Source of the DNA: Microbacterium oxydans | Lineage (GTDB): Bacteria; Actinomycetota; Actinomycetes; Actinomycetales; Microbacteriaceae | DNA: 64,000 bases | Direction: 5' to 3' | Assembly: GCF_000956525.1 (NCBI RefSeq) | Contig: NZ_JYIW01000026.1 | Coordinates: forward strand, 186,001-250,000 | Part shown: piece by piece, positions 25,758 to 34,729 of the stretch | How the letters are laid out: every line of letters begins with the position of its first letter | How positions within the stretch are numbered: the first letter of the stretch is position 1 | The notes under the pieces: model-generated | Seen by the model: only the letters and a program-made list of their open reading frames with translations | The model's database searches: none | What the model was told of the DNA's origin: nothing | Made by a program: the position numbers and the translations under genes

Positions 25758-26258
25758 ATGCCGTTCCCGGCGTACGAGCGAGGGATGACACGTCGCCCGC
25801 TCGTCTCGGTCCCGGCGGGACTGCGCGGAGCCGAACGCTCGGTGGCCGTACCGGCTGAGGCGCGCGCCGCGGTCGCCGCGCTCATCAGCAGCTGGGAGTT
25901 CAAGCGCCGTGCCGGATTCGAGGTGCCGTCGGCAGCGCCGTCGCCCGGCGCCGATGGTGTGCTCGCGAAGCGGTTGTTCGGCATCCGATTCGCTGAGCCT
26001 GTGCGCGTGGTCTGGGCGGATGAGCACGGCTTCGGCTACGAGACGAGGCCGGGGCACCCGCTCTACGGCGAGGAGTCGTTCGTGCTCGACGAGCACGGCG
26101 TATTCACCGCGCGATCCGTCTCGTGCCCGTCGAACCTGTTCTGGCGGTGCTGTACGCCGGCGCTGCGACTCCTGCAGCGGTCCGTCTTCCGGCAGTACAT
26201 GCGCATCGTGCGGGACGCTGCTGCGTCACCCATAGATGTGACCCTGGACGGCGAGTGA
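25758..26258 (+). CDS. DUF1990 family protein (first of a pair)
   Basis: This is a 166-residue soluble protein with the DUF1990 pattern: RLFGIRFAEPVRVVWAD, then GFGYETRPGHPLYGEESFVL, and a C-terminal helical end VFRQYMRIVRD. Family members have a lipid-binding-like START/Bet v1-type fold in structural predictions known to me, but no proven role. It starts two bases after lepA stops and is followed 38 bases later by a second DUF1990 gene of quite different sequence. Another in-frame ATG at 25785 could be the true start. Confidence 0.7.
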   Translation: MPFPAYERGMTRRPLVSVPAGLRGAERSVAVPAEARAAVAALISSWEFKRRAGFEVPSAAPSPGADGVLAKRLFGIRFAEPVRVVWADEHGFGYETRPGHPLYGEESFVLDEHGVFTARSVSCPSNLFWRCCTPALRLLQRSVFRQYMRIVRDAAASPIDVTLDGE

Positions 26259-26283
26259 GGGTGTTCACTCAGGCAACCCCAAG

Positions 26284-26289
26284 TAGGCT
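26284..26289 (+). promoter_or_regulatory. Leaderless -10 box of the second DUF1990 gene
   Basis: TAGGCT plus 7 bases leads to the ATG at 26297, so this gene can be transcribed separately from lepA. Confidence 0.55.
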
Positions 26290-26296
26290 GGATCTC

Positions 26297-26950
26297 ATGC
26301 GGCGCGGGACTTTCCGAGACGGCACGGTGGACTATGCGGCCGTGGGTGCGACCCACGCCCCCGATCTGATGCATTACCCGCCGGAGCGCAGCATCCCGGC
26401 GGAGAACTCATGGCGCATCGGCAGCGGACTCGAACGGTTCCAGACCGCCGGTGAAGCGCTGCTGTCGTGGACCGCGCAGCGCGCATCCGGGCTGAGCGTG
26501 GAAGACGTGCGCCCGGCCCCGGGTCCTGCGTACGCCGGCGTCAGCTTCGACGCCGAGGGCAACCCGATCGCTCCGAGCAAGCGCGACGTCGAGCCCCGCT
26601 ACGACGCGGAGGGCATGCCCTTCGTCGGGCCCGGCATGACGCTGCACCTCCGCGGACGTGTCGCGAACATGCGGGCCGACGCCGAGCTGCGCGTCATCTC
26701 GGTCACCGAGGAGACCCGTCGGATCGGCTTCGTCCTCGGCACCGTCGGCGGCTCGGTCGTCAGCGGCGAGGAGTCCTTCGACCTGGACTGGCGTGAGGAC
26801 AACGACGAGGTCTGGTTCACGGTGCGCGCCTTCGACGCGCCCACCTCCCTGCTCTACCGCACGGTTCCCGCGCTCGTGAAGCGCCGGCGGCGTGAGCTCT
26901 TCGCGCGATACCTCCGCGCGATCTCCCCGCTGTACGCCACCCCCGTCTGA
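26297..26950 (+). CDS. DUF1990 family protein (second of a pair)
   Basis: This is a 217-residue protein starting MRRGTFRDGTVDYAAVGATH, which is the canonical DUF1990 N-terminus (Y..VG.T). SWRIGSGLERFQTAGEALLSW, PGMTLHLRGRV and GFVLGTVGGSVVSGEESFDL follow, and the C-terminal block SLLYRTVPALVKRRRRELFARYLRAI is also present. It is longer and more complete than the first paralogue. The start is fixed by the leaderless -10 box. Its TGA overlaps the hemW ATG (TGATG at 26948-26952), so the two are co-translated. Confidence 0.8.
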   Translation: MRRGTFRDGTVDYAAVGATHAPDLMHYPPERSIPAENSWRIGSGLERFQTAGEALLSWTAQRASGLSVEDVRPAPGPAYAGVSFDAEGNPIAPSKRDVEPRYDAEGMPFVGPGMTLHLRGRVANMRADAELRVISVTEETRRIGFVLGTVGGSVVSGEESFDLDWREDNDEVWFTVRAFDAPTSLLYRTVPALVKRRRRELFARYLRAISPLYATPV

Positions 26951-28203
26951 TGGCGGGACCGCTTCCCCTGGGTGACCCGGCTCCGACCGACGGGCGACTT
27001 CCCGGCGATCTGCCGATCGACACGAGCGTGCCGTTCTCGGCGTACCTGCATGTCCCGTTCTGCCGTGTGCGCTGCGGCTACTGCGACTTCAACACCTATA
27101 CCTCGAGCGAGCTGCGCGGCGCGAAGCAGGAGGACTACGCCACCACCCTGATCACCGAGATCGATCTGGCGCGGCGGGTGCTCGGCGACGTCGGCGCGCT
27201 GCGCCCGATGGACACCGTGTTCTTCGGCGGGGGCACGCCGACGCTGCTCCCGGCCGGGGACCTGGCCCGGATGCTCGACGCTGCCGTCTCGGCCTTCGGC
27301 CTGGTGGACGGTGCCGAGGTCACGGTCGAGGCGAACCCCGACACCGTGACCCCGGAGGTCGCCCGCACGCTCGCAGCCGCGGGGGTCACTCGCCTGTCCG
27401 TCGGCATGCAGTCAGCCGTGCCGCACGTGCTCGCAGCTCTCGACCGCACGCATCAGCCGGAGAACGTCCGCACCGCGGTGGCCGCTGCCAAGGACGCTGG
27501 TCTCGCGGTGAGCGTCGACCTGATCTACGGTGCCCCTGGAGAGTCGCTCGCCGACTGGGAGGCATCGCTCGACGCGGCCTTGGCGCTCGAGTCCGACCAT
27601 ATCTCCGCATACGCGCTCATCATCGAGGACGGCACGAAGCTCGCGCGGCAGATCCGCCGAGGCGAGGTGCCCACACCGGACGACGATCTGCAGGCCGACA
27701 TGTACGAGCTCGCGGATGCGCGTCTCGCCGCGGCCGGATTCGACTGGTACGAGGTCAGCAACTGGGCGCGCCCTTCGACGGGTGCAGGAGCCGGAGACAG
27801 CGCGAGCGGCATGGACAACCGCTCCCGGCATAATCTCGCCTACTGGCGGGGGAATGACTGGTGGGGCTTCGGTCCCGGCGCGCACAGCCATGTCGCCGGG
27901 CTCCGGTGGTGGAACGTGAAGCATCCGGCTGCCTATGCGCAGCGACTCGCGGCATCCGAATCCCCGGCCGCAGGCACAGAGCGACCGGACCCGGAGGCGC
28001 ATCTGCTCGAACGGGTGCTCCTGTTGAGCCGTCTCGCCGAGGGCATCGCCATCGCCGAGCTGCCGGATGCCAACCGTTCGCGCGTGGCAGGGCTCATCGC
28101 CGACGGGCTGGTCGATCCCGCAGCTGCACTGCGTGGCCGGATCACGCTCACGTTGCGGGGGCGACTGCTCGCCGACGCCGTCGTGCGCGAACTCACCGAC
28201 TGA
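26950..28203 (+). CDS. hemW: HemW-type radical SAM protein
   Basis: This is a 417-residue radical SAM enzyme of the HemW/HemN-like family. The cluster motif CRVRCGYC places cysteines at 38, 42 and 45 (CxxxCxxC). It is followed by GGGTPTLLP, VEANPDTVTPEVARTLAAAGVTRLSVGMQS and DLIYGAPGESLADW. The C-terminal HemN domain includes HNLAYWRGNDWWGFGPGAHSH. HemW proteins bind haem and are thought to act as haem chaperones; they lack the N-terminal residues needed for coproporphyrinogen oxidation. Translation is coupled to the preceding DUF1990 gene. It converges with the esterase gene. Confidence 0.92.
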   Translation: MAGPLPLGDPAPTDGRLPGDLPIDTSVPFSAYLHVPFCRVRCGYCDFNTYTSSELRGAKQEDYATTLITEIDLARRVLGDVGALRPMDTVFFGGGTPTLLPAGDLARMLDAAVSAFGLVDGAEVTVEANPDTVTPEVARTLAAAGVTRLSVGMQSAVPHVLAALDRTHQPENVRTAVAAAKDAGLAVSVDLIYGAPGESLADWEASLDAALALESDHISAYALIIEDGTKLARQIRRGEVPTPDDDLQADMYELADARLAAAGFDWYEVSNWARPSTGAGAGDSASGMDNRSRHNLAYWRGNDWWGFGPGAHSHVAGLRWWNVKHPAAYAQRLAASESPAAGTERPDPEAHLLERVLLLSRLAEGIAIAELPDANRSRVAGLIADGLVDPAAALRGRITLTLRGRLLADAVVRELTD

Positions 28204-28219
28204 GCGCCCGGCCGAAGCA

Positions 28220-29638
28220 TCACCCTGGGAGCAGGTCCAGGCCCGTGGTTCGACGCTGGGCGACGGTCGAACTGGTCTCGTCGAACAGCCGCGTCTGTCG
28301 GGAAGGCCCGTAGACCGGCCAACCGGGATCGCCGGTCGTGACGAATGCGATCCAGGCGGCGTGCATCTCGTCGGCCAGCGCCTGCGGTGCGTCCGGTCCG
28401 GCGAGGCGCTGCGTCTCGGGATCGTCGAGTCGATCGAACACGAATCCCAGCTCGAGCGCGTGCGCCGCACGCAGATCGCGCACCGGGCTCGGCCAGGCGA
28501 ACTCGTACACGTGGGTCGTCGCAGGCCGCGACCTGGCGACCCCGGTCATCGCGCGCCGGAGCATCACGTCGGTCGCGAGCTGACCGAAGATCTCGCCCGT
28601 GGAGGCGGAGGGCCACTCAGCGCGGTACTCCGCAACTGCTCGGCGCGGGATCCGGAGTGCCAGCGTCGCGAGGAAGAGCTTGAGCCTGCTGATGCTGCTG
28701 AGCGCTTCAGGTGGGAACCACAGCCGGTACTCGTCGGTGTTCGTCCCGATGAGCAGTGGTGTGTCGATACGACCCAGCACCTCGTGCGGCGATCTGGGCA
28801 TGCTGTCGGCATCGATCGCCGGCTGGTAGCCGGGTGCTCCACCGAGCGGTGACGAGCCGGCCGACTGCTGTCGACGGATCTCGAGCAGGTGATGCGGCGA
28901 GACTGCAGCGAACGATTCACGATCCGCACGGATCCCCAGCCGCTTCGCCATCTGCGTGGTCACCCGGCCGGCCTTCTCGGCTGTCTGGGCCTCGAGCGGT
29001 CCGGACTCGATGATCGCGCGGGAGATCAATCGACGCGAGTCGTCCCTGGTCAGCAATGCGGCGACGAGTGCGCCGCCGGCGGACTCGCCCATCGCCGTGA
29101 TCCGGTCGGGGTCGCCGCCGAATGCCGGGACCTCGCGGTGCACCCATTCGAGTGCGGCGGCCGCGTCGCGTAGACCGAGATTGCGGGGCGCGTTCTCGAG
29201 CACCGAGAAGCCCTCGGCGCCGAGGCGGTAGTTGATCGAGACGAAGACGATGCCGGCGCGAGCGAACGCCGCCCCGTCGTAGAGCGAGAGCGCTGCGGTG
29301 CCCCGCTCGAGCGCGCCCCCGTGAATCCACAGCATCACGGGGGCTGCCGTGGCATCGGCCGGTGCCCAGACGTTCGCGGTGAGGATGTCGTCGCCCTCGA
29401 TGTGCACGGAGCCGAGGAGTTCGCCGGTCGCGCCGGTGTACGGCACCTGTGGCGCGGTCGGGCCGAACTCGAGCGCGTCGCGCACGTCGGCCCACGGTGT
29501 CACCGGCTGCGGTTCACGGAACCGGTTCTCACCGAACGGCGCCGCGGCGTAGGGGATGCCGAGGAACCGGACGATCCCGCCGTGGGCTGAGCCCCTGATC
29601 GTTCCGGAGGAGAGGGTGACGGTGGGGGAGTCGGCCAT
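28220..29638 (-). CDS. Carboxylesterase type B
   Basis: This 472-residue alpha/beta hydrolase belongs to the carboxylesterase/p-nitrobenzyl esterase family. The N-terminal block is GIPYAAAPFGENRF, the oxyanion region is VMLWIHGGALERG, the nucleophile Ser is in the elbow GESAGG, and a dyad region GTNTDEYRLWF follows. The family Cys pair is missing, as in most bacterial cytoplasmic members. There is no signal peptide. Start ATG 29638 is supported by a leaderless -10 box. The gene is divergent from hrcA and their start codons are about 100 bases apart. Confidence 0.88.
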   Translation of the reverse strand: MADSPTVTLSSGTIRGSAHGGIVRFLGIPYAAAPFGENRFREPQPVTPWADVRDALEFGPTAPQVPYTGATGELLGSVHIEGDDILTANVWAPADATAAPVMLWIHGGALERGTAALSLYDGAAFARAGIVFVSINYRLGAEGFSVLENAPRNLGLRDAAAALEWVHREVPAFGGDPDRITAMGESAGGALVAALLTRDDSRRLISRAIIESGPLEAQTAEKAGRVTTQMAKRLGIRADRESFAAVSPHHLLEIRRQQSAGSSPLGGAPGYQPAIDADSMPRSPHEVLGRIDTPLLIGTNTDEYRLWFPPEALSSISRLKLFLATLALRIPRRAVAEYRAEWPSASTGEIFGQLATDVMLRRAMTGVARSRPATTHVYEFAWPSPVRDLRAAHALELGFVFDRLDDPETQRLAGPDAPQALADEMHAAWIAFVTTGDPGWPVYGPSRQTRLFDETSSTVAQRRTTGLDLLPG

Positions 29639-29645
29639 GAGCGCC

Positions 29646-29651
29646 ATCCTA
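29646..29651 (-). promoter_or_regulatory. Leaderless -10 box of the carboxylesterase
   Basis: On the minus strand TAGGAT is followed by 7 bases and the ATG at 29638. Confidence 0.55.
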
Positions 29652-29695
29652 GGGTCCGTCGTCCCGCAGTTCGGAGGTTCCCCGGTCGCACGGGG

Positions 29696-29701
29696 TAGGA
29701 T
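29696..29701 (+). promoter_or_regulatory. -10 box of hrcA
   Basis: TAGGAT runs directly into the CIRCE element, so the transcription start should lie within the left arm of the operator. Confidence 0.55.
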
Positions 29702-29727
29702 TGGCACTCTGAACGTCCGAGTGCCAG
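29701..29727. promoter_or_regulatory. CIRCE operator (HrcA-binding site)
   Basis: TTGGCACTC-N9-GAGTGCCAG is the CIRCE inverted repeat, whose consensus is TTAGCACTC-N9-GAGTGCTAA. It overlaps the hrcA transcription start. HrcA binding here would give negative autoregulation and heat-shock control of the hrcA-dnaJ operon. Confidence 0.85.
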
Positions 29728-29741
29728 CGGAAGGGAAGGCG

Positions 29742-30773
29742 ATGGTCACAGATCGAGGACTCCAGGTTCTCCGCGCGATCGTGCAGGACTACGTCGAGAC
29801 CCATGAGCCCGTCGGAAGCCGCTCCATCGTCGACCGGCATTCCTTCGGCGTCTCCGCGGCGACCATTCGCAACGACATGGCGCTGCTCGAGGATGAAGAG
29901 CTGATCACCGCGCCGCACACATCGTCAGGTCGCGTCCCGACCGACAAGGGCTACCGCGTCTTCGTCAACCACCTCGCACAGCTCCGCCCGCTGTCGACGG
30001 CGCAGCGCTCGGCGATCGAGTCCTTCCTCGGCACACCGGCCGACCTCGACGACCTCATGGTGCGGACCGTGCGCGTGCTGACCCAGCTGACCGGTCAGGT
30101 CGCGCTCGCCCAGTACCCGTCGTTCGCACGTGCGCGAGTCACGCACGTGGAACTCGTCGGGCTGGCGCCGAATCGGCTGCTGATCGTGCTGGTCACCGAT
30201 GCGGGTGGTGTCTCCCAGCGCATCGCCCAGCTCGGGGTCGATGTCGACGAGACCGGGCTCGCGCTGCTCCGTGCCCGCATGTCGGAGTTGATCACCGGTC
30301 GGGCGATCGGCGAAGCATCCGACCGCCTGCAGTCGCTGCTCGACGGTGAGGAACTACCCAGCGAGCGGGCGCTCCGCACGCTCGCTGGCGTCGTCATGGA
30401 CGAGCTGGGCGGGTTCCGGCAGGAGCGCCTCGTGATGGCGGGTGCGGCCACCCTGGCGCGCCGCGAACACGACTTCCGCGGCAGCATCCACCCGCTTCTC
30501 GAGGCGATCGAGGAGCAGGTCACCCTCCTGCGACTCATGAGCGAGATGGTGACCGATGAACACGGCTTGGCCGCGAGCATCGGCACGGAGAACGCGTCGT
30601 TCGGACTCGGCGAGGCGTCGATCGTGACCAGCAACTACGCCGCTCCCAGCGGCATGGCGCGCGTCGGCGTCATGGGGCCGACGCGCATGGACTACCCGAG
30701 CAATCTCGCCGCGGCGCGGGCTGTGGCCCGCTACCTCACGCGGATGCTCGACGAAGACGAGGCGAGCCGCTGA
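29742..30773 (+). CDS. hrcA: Heat-inducible transcription repressor HrcA
   Basis: This is a 343-residue repressor of the chaperone regulon. The N-terminal winged helix reads [28 protein letters not shown], and the recognition region [19 protein letters not shown] follows. The wing ends at [18 protein letters not shown]-like middle and the C-terminal domain containing [19 protein letters not shown] follow. It binds CIRCE and depends on GroEL for activity in known systems. The ATG at 29742 matches the family start and lies 15 bases after the CIRCE site. dnaJ follows 37 bases downstream. Confidence 0.95.
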   Translation: MVTDRGLQVLRAIVQDYVETHEPVGSRSIVDRHSFGVSAATIRNDMALLEDEELITAPHTSSGRVPTDKGYRVFVNHLAQLRPLSTAQRSAIESFLGTPADLDDLMVRTVRVLTQLTGQVALAQYPSFARARVTHVELVGLAPNRLLIVLVTDAGGVSQRIAQLGVDVDETGLALLRARMSELITGRAIGEASDRLQSLLDGEELPSERALRTLAGVVMDELGGFRQERLVMAGAATLARREHDFRGSIHPLLEAIEEQVTLLRLMSEMVTDEHGLAASIGTENASFGLGEASIVTSNYAAPSGMARVGVMGPTRMDYPSNLAAARAVARYLTRMLDEDEASR

Positions 30774-30810
30774 CGCGGCTCCCCACACGAACACACGCAG
30801 AAAGGCGATT

Positions 30811-31926
30811 GTGGCGGACCACTATGAGGTTCTCGGGGTGTCCCGGGACGCGTCCATCGACGAGATCAAGAAGGCCTACCGACGGTTGGCCCGGCAGCTG
30901 CACCCGGATGTGAACCCGGGGGAGGATGCCGCGGAGAAGTTCAAGCTCGTCACGCACGCGTACGACGTGCTGAGCGACTCCGATTCCCGTCAGCGCTACG
31001 ACATGGGCGGCGGAGACGGTGCCGCCGGCAACTTCGGCGGGTTCGGCGGCTTCGGGGACATCTTCGAGACGTTCTTCGGCGCGGCCCAGGGTGGCGGACG
31101 CGGTGGACGCCCTCGCTCCCGCCGCGAGCGCGGCCAGGATGCGCTCGTGCGCGTGACCCTCGACCTCGGCGACGTCGTGTTCGGCGCGCATCGCGACATC
31201 GAGGTCGACACCGCTGTGCTGTGCGAGACCTGTCAGGGCTCCTGCTGCCAGGAGGGCACGTCACCCGTGACCTGCGACATCTGCGGCGGCTCCGGTCACG
31301 TGCAGCGCCAGGTGCGCAGCCTGCTCGGCAACGTCGTCACCTCGCAGCCCTGCGGCACGTGCGAGGGCTACGGCACCACGATTCCGTACCCCTGCGGCAC
31401 CTGCGGCGGCCAGGGTCGTGTCCGTTCGCGTCGGACCGTGTCGCTCGACATCCCGGCCGGCGTCGAGACCGGACTGCGTCTGCAGCTCCCCGGCTCCGGC
31501 GAGGTCGGGAAGGCCGGTGGCCCGAACGGCGACCTGTACGTCGAGGTGACGGTCAATCCGCACCCCGCGTTCAGCAGGGACGGCGACGATCTGCTCGCGA
31601 CGCTCGAGGTGTCGATGACCGACGCCATCCTCGGCACCGAGACCGAGATCCAGGGCCTCGACGGTGCGGTGGACCTCGAGATCCGTGCTGGTGTGCAGTC
31701 CGGTGATGTGCTCACCATCAAGGGGCGAGGCATCACGCCGCTGCGCGGTTCGCAGCGCGGAGACCTCCGGGTCGGTGTGCAGGTGGTGACGCCGACCAAG
31801 CTCGATTCCGCACAGCGTGCCCTGATCGAGGACTTCGCGAAGAAGGCCAAGGCGCCGGAGCCGCAGCTCGCGCAGTTCCAGCAGGGGCTGTTCTCGAAGC
31901 TCCGCGACCGCTTCCGTTCGCACTGA
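30811..31926 (+). CDS. dnaJ: Chaperone DnaJ (DnaJ2 type)
   Basis: This 371-residue Hsp40 co-chaperone stimulates DnaK. The J domain has HPD at residues 31-33, a Gly/Phe-rich linker ([15 protein letters not shown]) follows, and then the zinc-binding region and two beta-barrel substrate domains. The first zinc repeat reads CETCQGSCC rather than CxxCxGxG, as I recall for the hrcA-linked DnaJ2 of actinobacteria; the other repeats ([24 protein letters not shown]) are normal. The GTG start has AGAAAGG upstream. CIRCE control through hrcA is expected. Confidence 0.95.
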   Translation: MADHYEVLGVSRDASIDEIKKAYRRLARQLHPDVNPGEDAAEKFKLVTHAYDVLSDSDSRQRYDMGGGDGAAGNFGGFGGFGDIFETFFGAAQGGGRGGRPRSRRERGQDALVRVTLDLGDVVFGAHRDIEVDTAVLCETCQGSCCQEGTSPVTCDICGGSGHVQRQVRSLLGNVVTSQPCGTCEGYGTTIPYPCGTCGGQGRVRSRRTVSLDIPAGVETGLRLQLPGSGEVGKAGGPNGDLYVEVTVNPHPAFSRDGDDLLATLEVSMTDAILGTETEIQGLDGAVDLEIRAGVQSGDVLTIKGRGITPLRGSQRGDLRVGVQVVTPTKLDSAQRALIEDFAKKAKAPEPQLAQFQQGLFSKLRDRFRSH

Positions 31927-31929
31927 TCC

Positions 31930-32658
31930 ATGGCGCTGCACTTCCTCGTCGAATCATCGTCGGATGCCGCGGTCGGCGACCTCGTGTCGCTGACCGGGGC
32001 CGAGGCGAAGCACGCAGCGGTCGTCCGGCGATTGCGCGTGGGCGAAGCGATCACGATCGGCGACGGGGCCGGAGTCTGGCTCAGCGGCGTCGCAGAGGCG
32101 GTGTCGCCGTCACAGGTCGACGTGCGGATCTCCGAGCGCACGGCGCAGCCGGCACCGGTGCCGCGCATCGTGCTGGTGCAGGCCCTGGCGAAGGGCGATC
32201 GCGACGAGCTCGCCGTGCAGGCGGCATGTGAGCTGGGCGTCGACGAGATCGTGCCGTGGCAGGCGAGCCGGAGCATCTCGCGCTGGGAGGGTTCGAAGGC
32301 CGTGAAGGGCCGAGAGCGATGGGCGTCGATCGTGCGAGAGGCGGCGAAGCAGGCGCACCGGGCCTGGGTGCCCCAGGTCGCGGCTCCGGTGTCGACCGCG
32401 CAGCTCGCGACGCGCGCGGCGAGCCAACGACTGCTCCTGCTCGACCCGACCGCCGAGACGCGGTTGTCGGAAGTCGCGCCGGACGGCCGAGACCTCGTGC
32501 TCGTCGTCGGCCCAGAGGGCGGCATCACGCCGGAGGAGCTCGCCAGGCTGACGGATGCCGGTGCCGAACGCGTCCTCCTGGGCGACACCGTGCTGCGCAC
32601 CTCGACGGCAGGCCCTGCGGCGATCGCGGTGCTCTCGGTCGCCCTCGGCCGGTGGTGA
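31930..32658 (+). CDS. rsmE: 16S rRNA (uracil-1498-N3)-methyltransferase
   Basis: This is a 242-residue SPOUT-family methyltransferase. An N-terminal PUA-like part has LTGAEAKHAAVVRRLRVGE. The knotted SAM-binding domain has VQALAKGDRDELAVQAACELGV, VVGPEGGITPEEL and the knot VLLGDTVLRTSTAGPAAIAVLSV. It modifies U1498 of the small-subunit rRNA. It starts 3 bases after dnaJ stops, which is the usual actinobacterial order, and ends before a dispersed hairpin repeat. Confidence 0.93.
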   Translation: MALHFLVESSSDAAVGDLVSLTGAEAKHAAVVRRLRVGEAITIGDGAGVWLSGVAEAVSPSQVDVRISERTAQPAPVPRIVLVQALAKGDRDELAVQAACELGVDEIVPWQASRSISRWEGSKAVKGRERWASIVREAAKQAHRAWVPQVAAPVSTAQLATRAASQRLLLLDPTAETRLSEVAPDGRDLVLVVGPEGGITPEELARLTDAGAERVLLGDTVLRTSTAGPAAIAVLSVALGRW

Positions 32659-32679
32659 CGCCTTCGCTCGGTTCCGGGA

Positions 32680-32731
32680 CCCTTCGACACGCGCAGGAGA
32701 CGAGCTATCGGCGTGCTGAGCCTGTCGAAGC
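32680..32731. repeat. Dispersed hairpin repeat, copy 1
   Basis: This element has CTTCGACA (32682-32689) and TGTCGAAG (32723-32730) as inverted arms, with the right side reading GCTGAGCCTGTCGAAGC. The same right arm occurs in copy 2 at 40494-40562. It lies between rsmE and the HIT gene and may act as a terminator or REP-like element. Confidence 0.65.
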
Positions 32732-32763
32732 ATCCTCGACGGCCGCGTGTCTGCACCGATCAG

Positions 32764-32769
32764 TAGACT
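32764..32769 (+). promoter_or_regulatory. Leaderless -10 box of the HIT gene
   Basis: TAGACT plus 7 bases leads to the ATG at 32777. This gives the downstream genes a promoter independent of hrcA/CIRCE. Confidence 0.55.
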
Positions 32770-32776
32770 TGGACTC

Positions 32777-33127
32777 ATGACGGACACCTCGATCTTCACG
32801 CGCATCCTGAACGGTGAGATCCCCGCCGAGATCGTCGGTGAGACCGAGCGTCTCTTCGCGATCCGCGACATCGCGCCGCAGGCTCCGGTGCATCTCCTGG
32901 TCATTCCGAAGACCGCCGAATACGGCGATGTCACCGAGCTGGCCGCCGGCGATCCCGCGCTGCTCGCCGAGCTCATCGCCTTCGCGAAGGAGCTGGCGGC
33001 GCAGCACACCGATGACGGCGACTTCCGCCTCGTGTTCAACACGGGCGCGAATGCGGGACAGACCGTCTTCCACGTCCACGCGCACATCCTCGGCGGCGGA
33101 CTGACCGAGAAGAGCGTCGGTGCCTGA
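32777..33127 (+). CDS. HIT family nucleotide-binding protein
   Basis: This is a 116-residue histidine-triad hydrolase of the HINT/HinT branch. It has IFTRILNGEIPAEIV, DIAPQAPVHLLVIPK and the triad HVHAHILGG, whose central His is the nucleophile. Family members hydrolyse aminoacyl-adenylates and other AMP-conjugates. The start MTDTSIF is supported by the -10 box. It overlaps the start of the PhoH-like gene by 8 bases. Confidence 0.92.
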   Translation: MTDTSIFTRILNGEIPAEIVGETERLFAIRDIAPQAPVHLLVIPKTAEYGDVTELAAGDPALLAELIAFAKELAAQHTDDGDFRLVFNTGANAGQTVFHVHAHILGGGLTEKSVGA

Positions 33128-34274
33128 CCACGACATGCCCGTGAACATCACTCCGGACGACGGCGAAGCCCGTGAGCCGCAGGAGCGCACACTGAACCGT
33201 CCGGCCCCCGAGGCCGTCGACAGGATCGCCGTCGATGGCGTCGCGATGGTGCAGCTGCTCGGACCGCAGGATCGTCTGCTGCGCATCCTCGAGAAGGAGC
33301 ACGGCGATGTCCAGGTGCTCGTGCGGGGCAACGAGATCACGCTGAGCGGAACACGCGCTGATGTCGTGAAGGCCAGGCAGCTGGTCGACGAGCTTCTGGA
33401 GATGACCAGAGCCGGCCAGAACCTCGCACCGAGTGACGTCGCCAGCTCCGCCCGCATGCTCAGGGTGGAGGGCGGCCCTCGTCCGAGCGAGGTGCTCGGC
33501 GAAGCGATCCTCACCACGCGCGGCAAGGTGATCCGTCCGAAGACCCTCGGTCAGAAGGAGTACGTCGACGCGATCGAGGAGAACACGATCGTGTTCGGCA
33601 TCGGCCCGGCCGGTACCGGCAAGACGTATCTCGCGATGGCGAAGGCCGTGCAGGCACTGCAGCGCAAGGAAGTCACGCGCATCATCCTCACCCGTCCAGC
33701 CGTCGAGGCGGGGGAGCGGCTCGGGTTCCTGCCCGGCACCCTGACCGACAAGATCGATCCGTACCTGCGCCCGCTCTACGATGCGCTGAACGAGATGATG
33801 GACCCCGAGATCGTGCCGCGCCTGATGGCCACCGGGACGATCGAGGTCGCGCCGCTCGCGTACATGCGCGGCCGCACGCTCAACGACTCCTTCGTGGTGC
33901 TCGATGAAGCGCAGAACACGACGCCGGAGCAGATGAAGATGTTCCTGACCCGGCTCGGGTTCGGCACGCGCATGGTGGTCACCGGCGACATCACCCAGGT
34001 CGACCTTCCGGCCGGCGCCTCCGGACTGCGAACAGTGACCCGAGTGCTGAGCGACATCGATGACATCCACTTCTCCCGCCTGACGAGTGCAGACGTGGTG
34101 CGCCACTCGCTGGTCGGCCGCATCGTCGATGCATACAGCGAGTATGACGAACAGCGCACCGCCCAGCGGTTCGAGCGCGAGCAGGCGGCGGAGTTCGCCA
34201 ATCGCGCCGAGCGTCGAGGCGGCGCCCCCAGACCCGGACCCCGCGACCGGATGCCGAAACGAGGACTCTCATGA
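33120..34274 (+). CDS. PhoH-like ATPase
   Basis: This is a 384-residue cytoplasmic P-loop NTPase. The N-terminal nucleic-acid-binding-like segment carries LVRGNEITLSGTRADV, resembling a KH/R3H module. Walker A GPAGTGKT is at about 162-169, FVVLDEAQN is the Walker B region, and VTGDITQVDLP follows. PhoH proteins are linked to RNA metabolism and phosphate response; the position directly before ybeY supports an RNA or ribosome role. Start GTG 33120 overlaps the HIT gene. The Arg/Pro-rich C-terminal tail ends 4 bases into ybeY (ATGA overlap). Confidence 0.9.
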   Translation: MPDHDMPVNITPDDGEAREPQERTLNRPAPEAVDRIAVDGVAMVQLLGPQDRLLRILEKEHGDVQVLVRGNEITLSGTRADVVKARQLVDELLEMTRAGQNLAPSDVASSARMLRVEGGPRPSEVLGEAILTTRGKVIRPKTLGQKEYVDAIEENTIVFGIGPAGTGKTYLAMAKAVQALQRKEVTRIILTRPAVEAGERLGFLPGTLTDKIDPYLRPLYDALNEMMDPEIVPRLMATGTIEVAPLAYMRGRTLNDSFVVLDEAQNTTPEQMKMFLTRLGFGTRMVVTGDITQVDLPAGASGLRTVTRVLSDIDDIHFSRLTSADVVRHSLVGRIVDAYSEYDEQRTAQRFEREQAAEFANRAERRGGAPRPGPRDRMPKRGLS

Positions 34275-34729
34275 TCGAGATCAACAACGAGTCGGCCATC
34301 GAGGTCGACGAGACCGTGCTGCAGCGACTGACCGACTACAACCTCGAGCAGCTGCACGTCAGCGCCGATGCCGAGGTCGCGATCGTGCTCGTCGATGAGG
34401 GCGCGATGGAAGCGCTGCACGTGCAGTGGATGGATGAGCCCGGTCCGACCGACGTGCTCAGCTTCCCGATGGACGAGCTGCGACCCGGCACCGAAGACCG
34501 TCCGACGGCTCCCGGCCTGCTCGGCGACATCGTCCTCTGCCCGCAGGTCGCCGAGACGCAGGCGCAGGCCGCCGGTCACACGCTGATGGACGAGCTGATC
34601 CTGCTCACGACGCACGGGCTGCTGCACCTGCTCGGATTCGACCATGCCGAGCCCGACGAGGAGCGTGAGATGTTCGGGCTGCAGAAGGAGCTGATCCAGG
34701 GGTTCGCTGTGGCTGAACGCCGCCGATGA
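34271..34729 (+). CDS. ybeY: Endoribonuclease YbeY
   Basis: This is a 152-residue zinc-dependent single-strand endoribonuclease used in 16S rRNA 3'-end maturation and ribosome quality control. The metal motif H-x3-H-x5-H is HGLLHLLGFDH at about residues 115-125. Upstream blocks are PTDVLSFPMDE and LGDIVLCP. ATGA overlaps join it to the PhoH-like gene before it and the CBS-domain gene after it, so the three are translated in series. Confidence 0.94.
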   Translation: MIEINNESAIEVDETVLQRLTDYNLEQLHVSADAEVAIVLVDEGAMEALHVQWMDEPGPTDVLSFPMDELRPGTEDRPTAPGLLGDIVLCPQVAETQAQAAGHTLMDELILLTTHGLLHLLGFDHAEPDEEREMFGLQKELIQGFAVAERRR

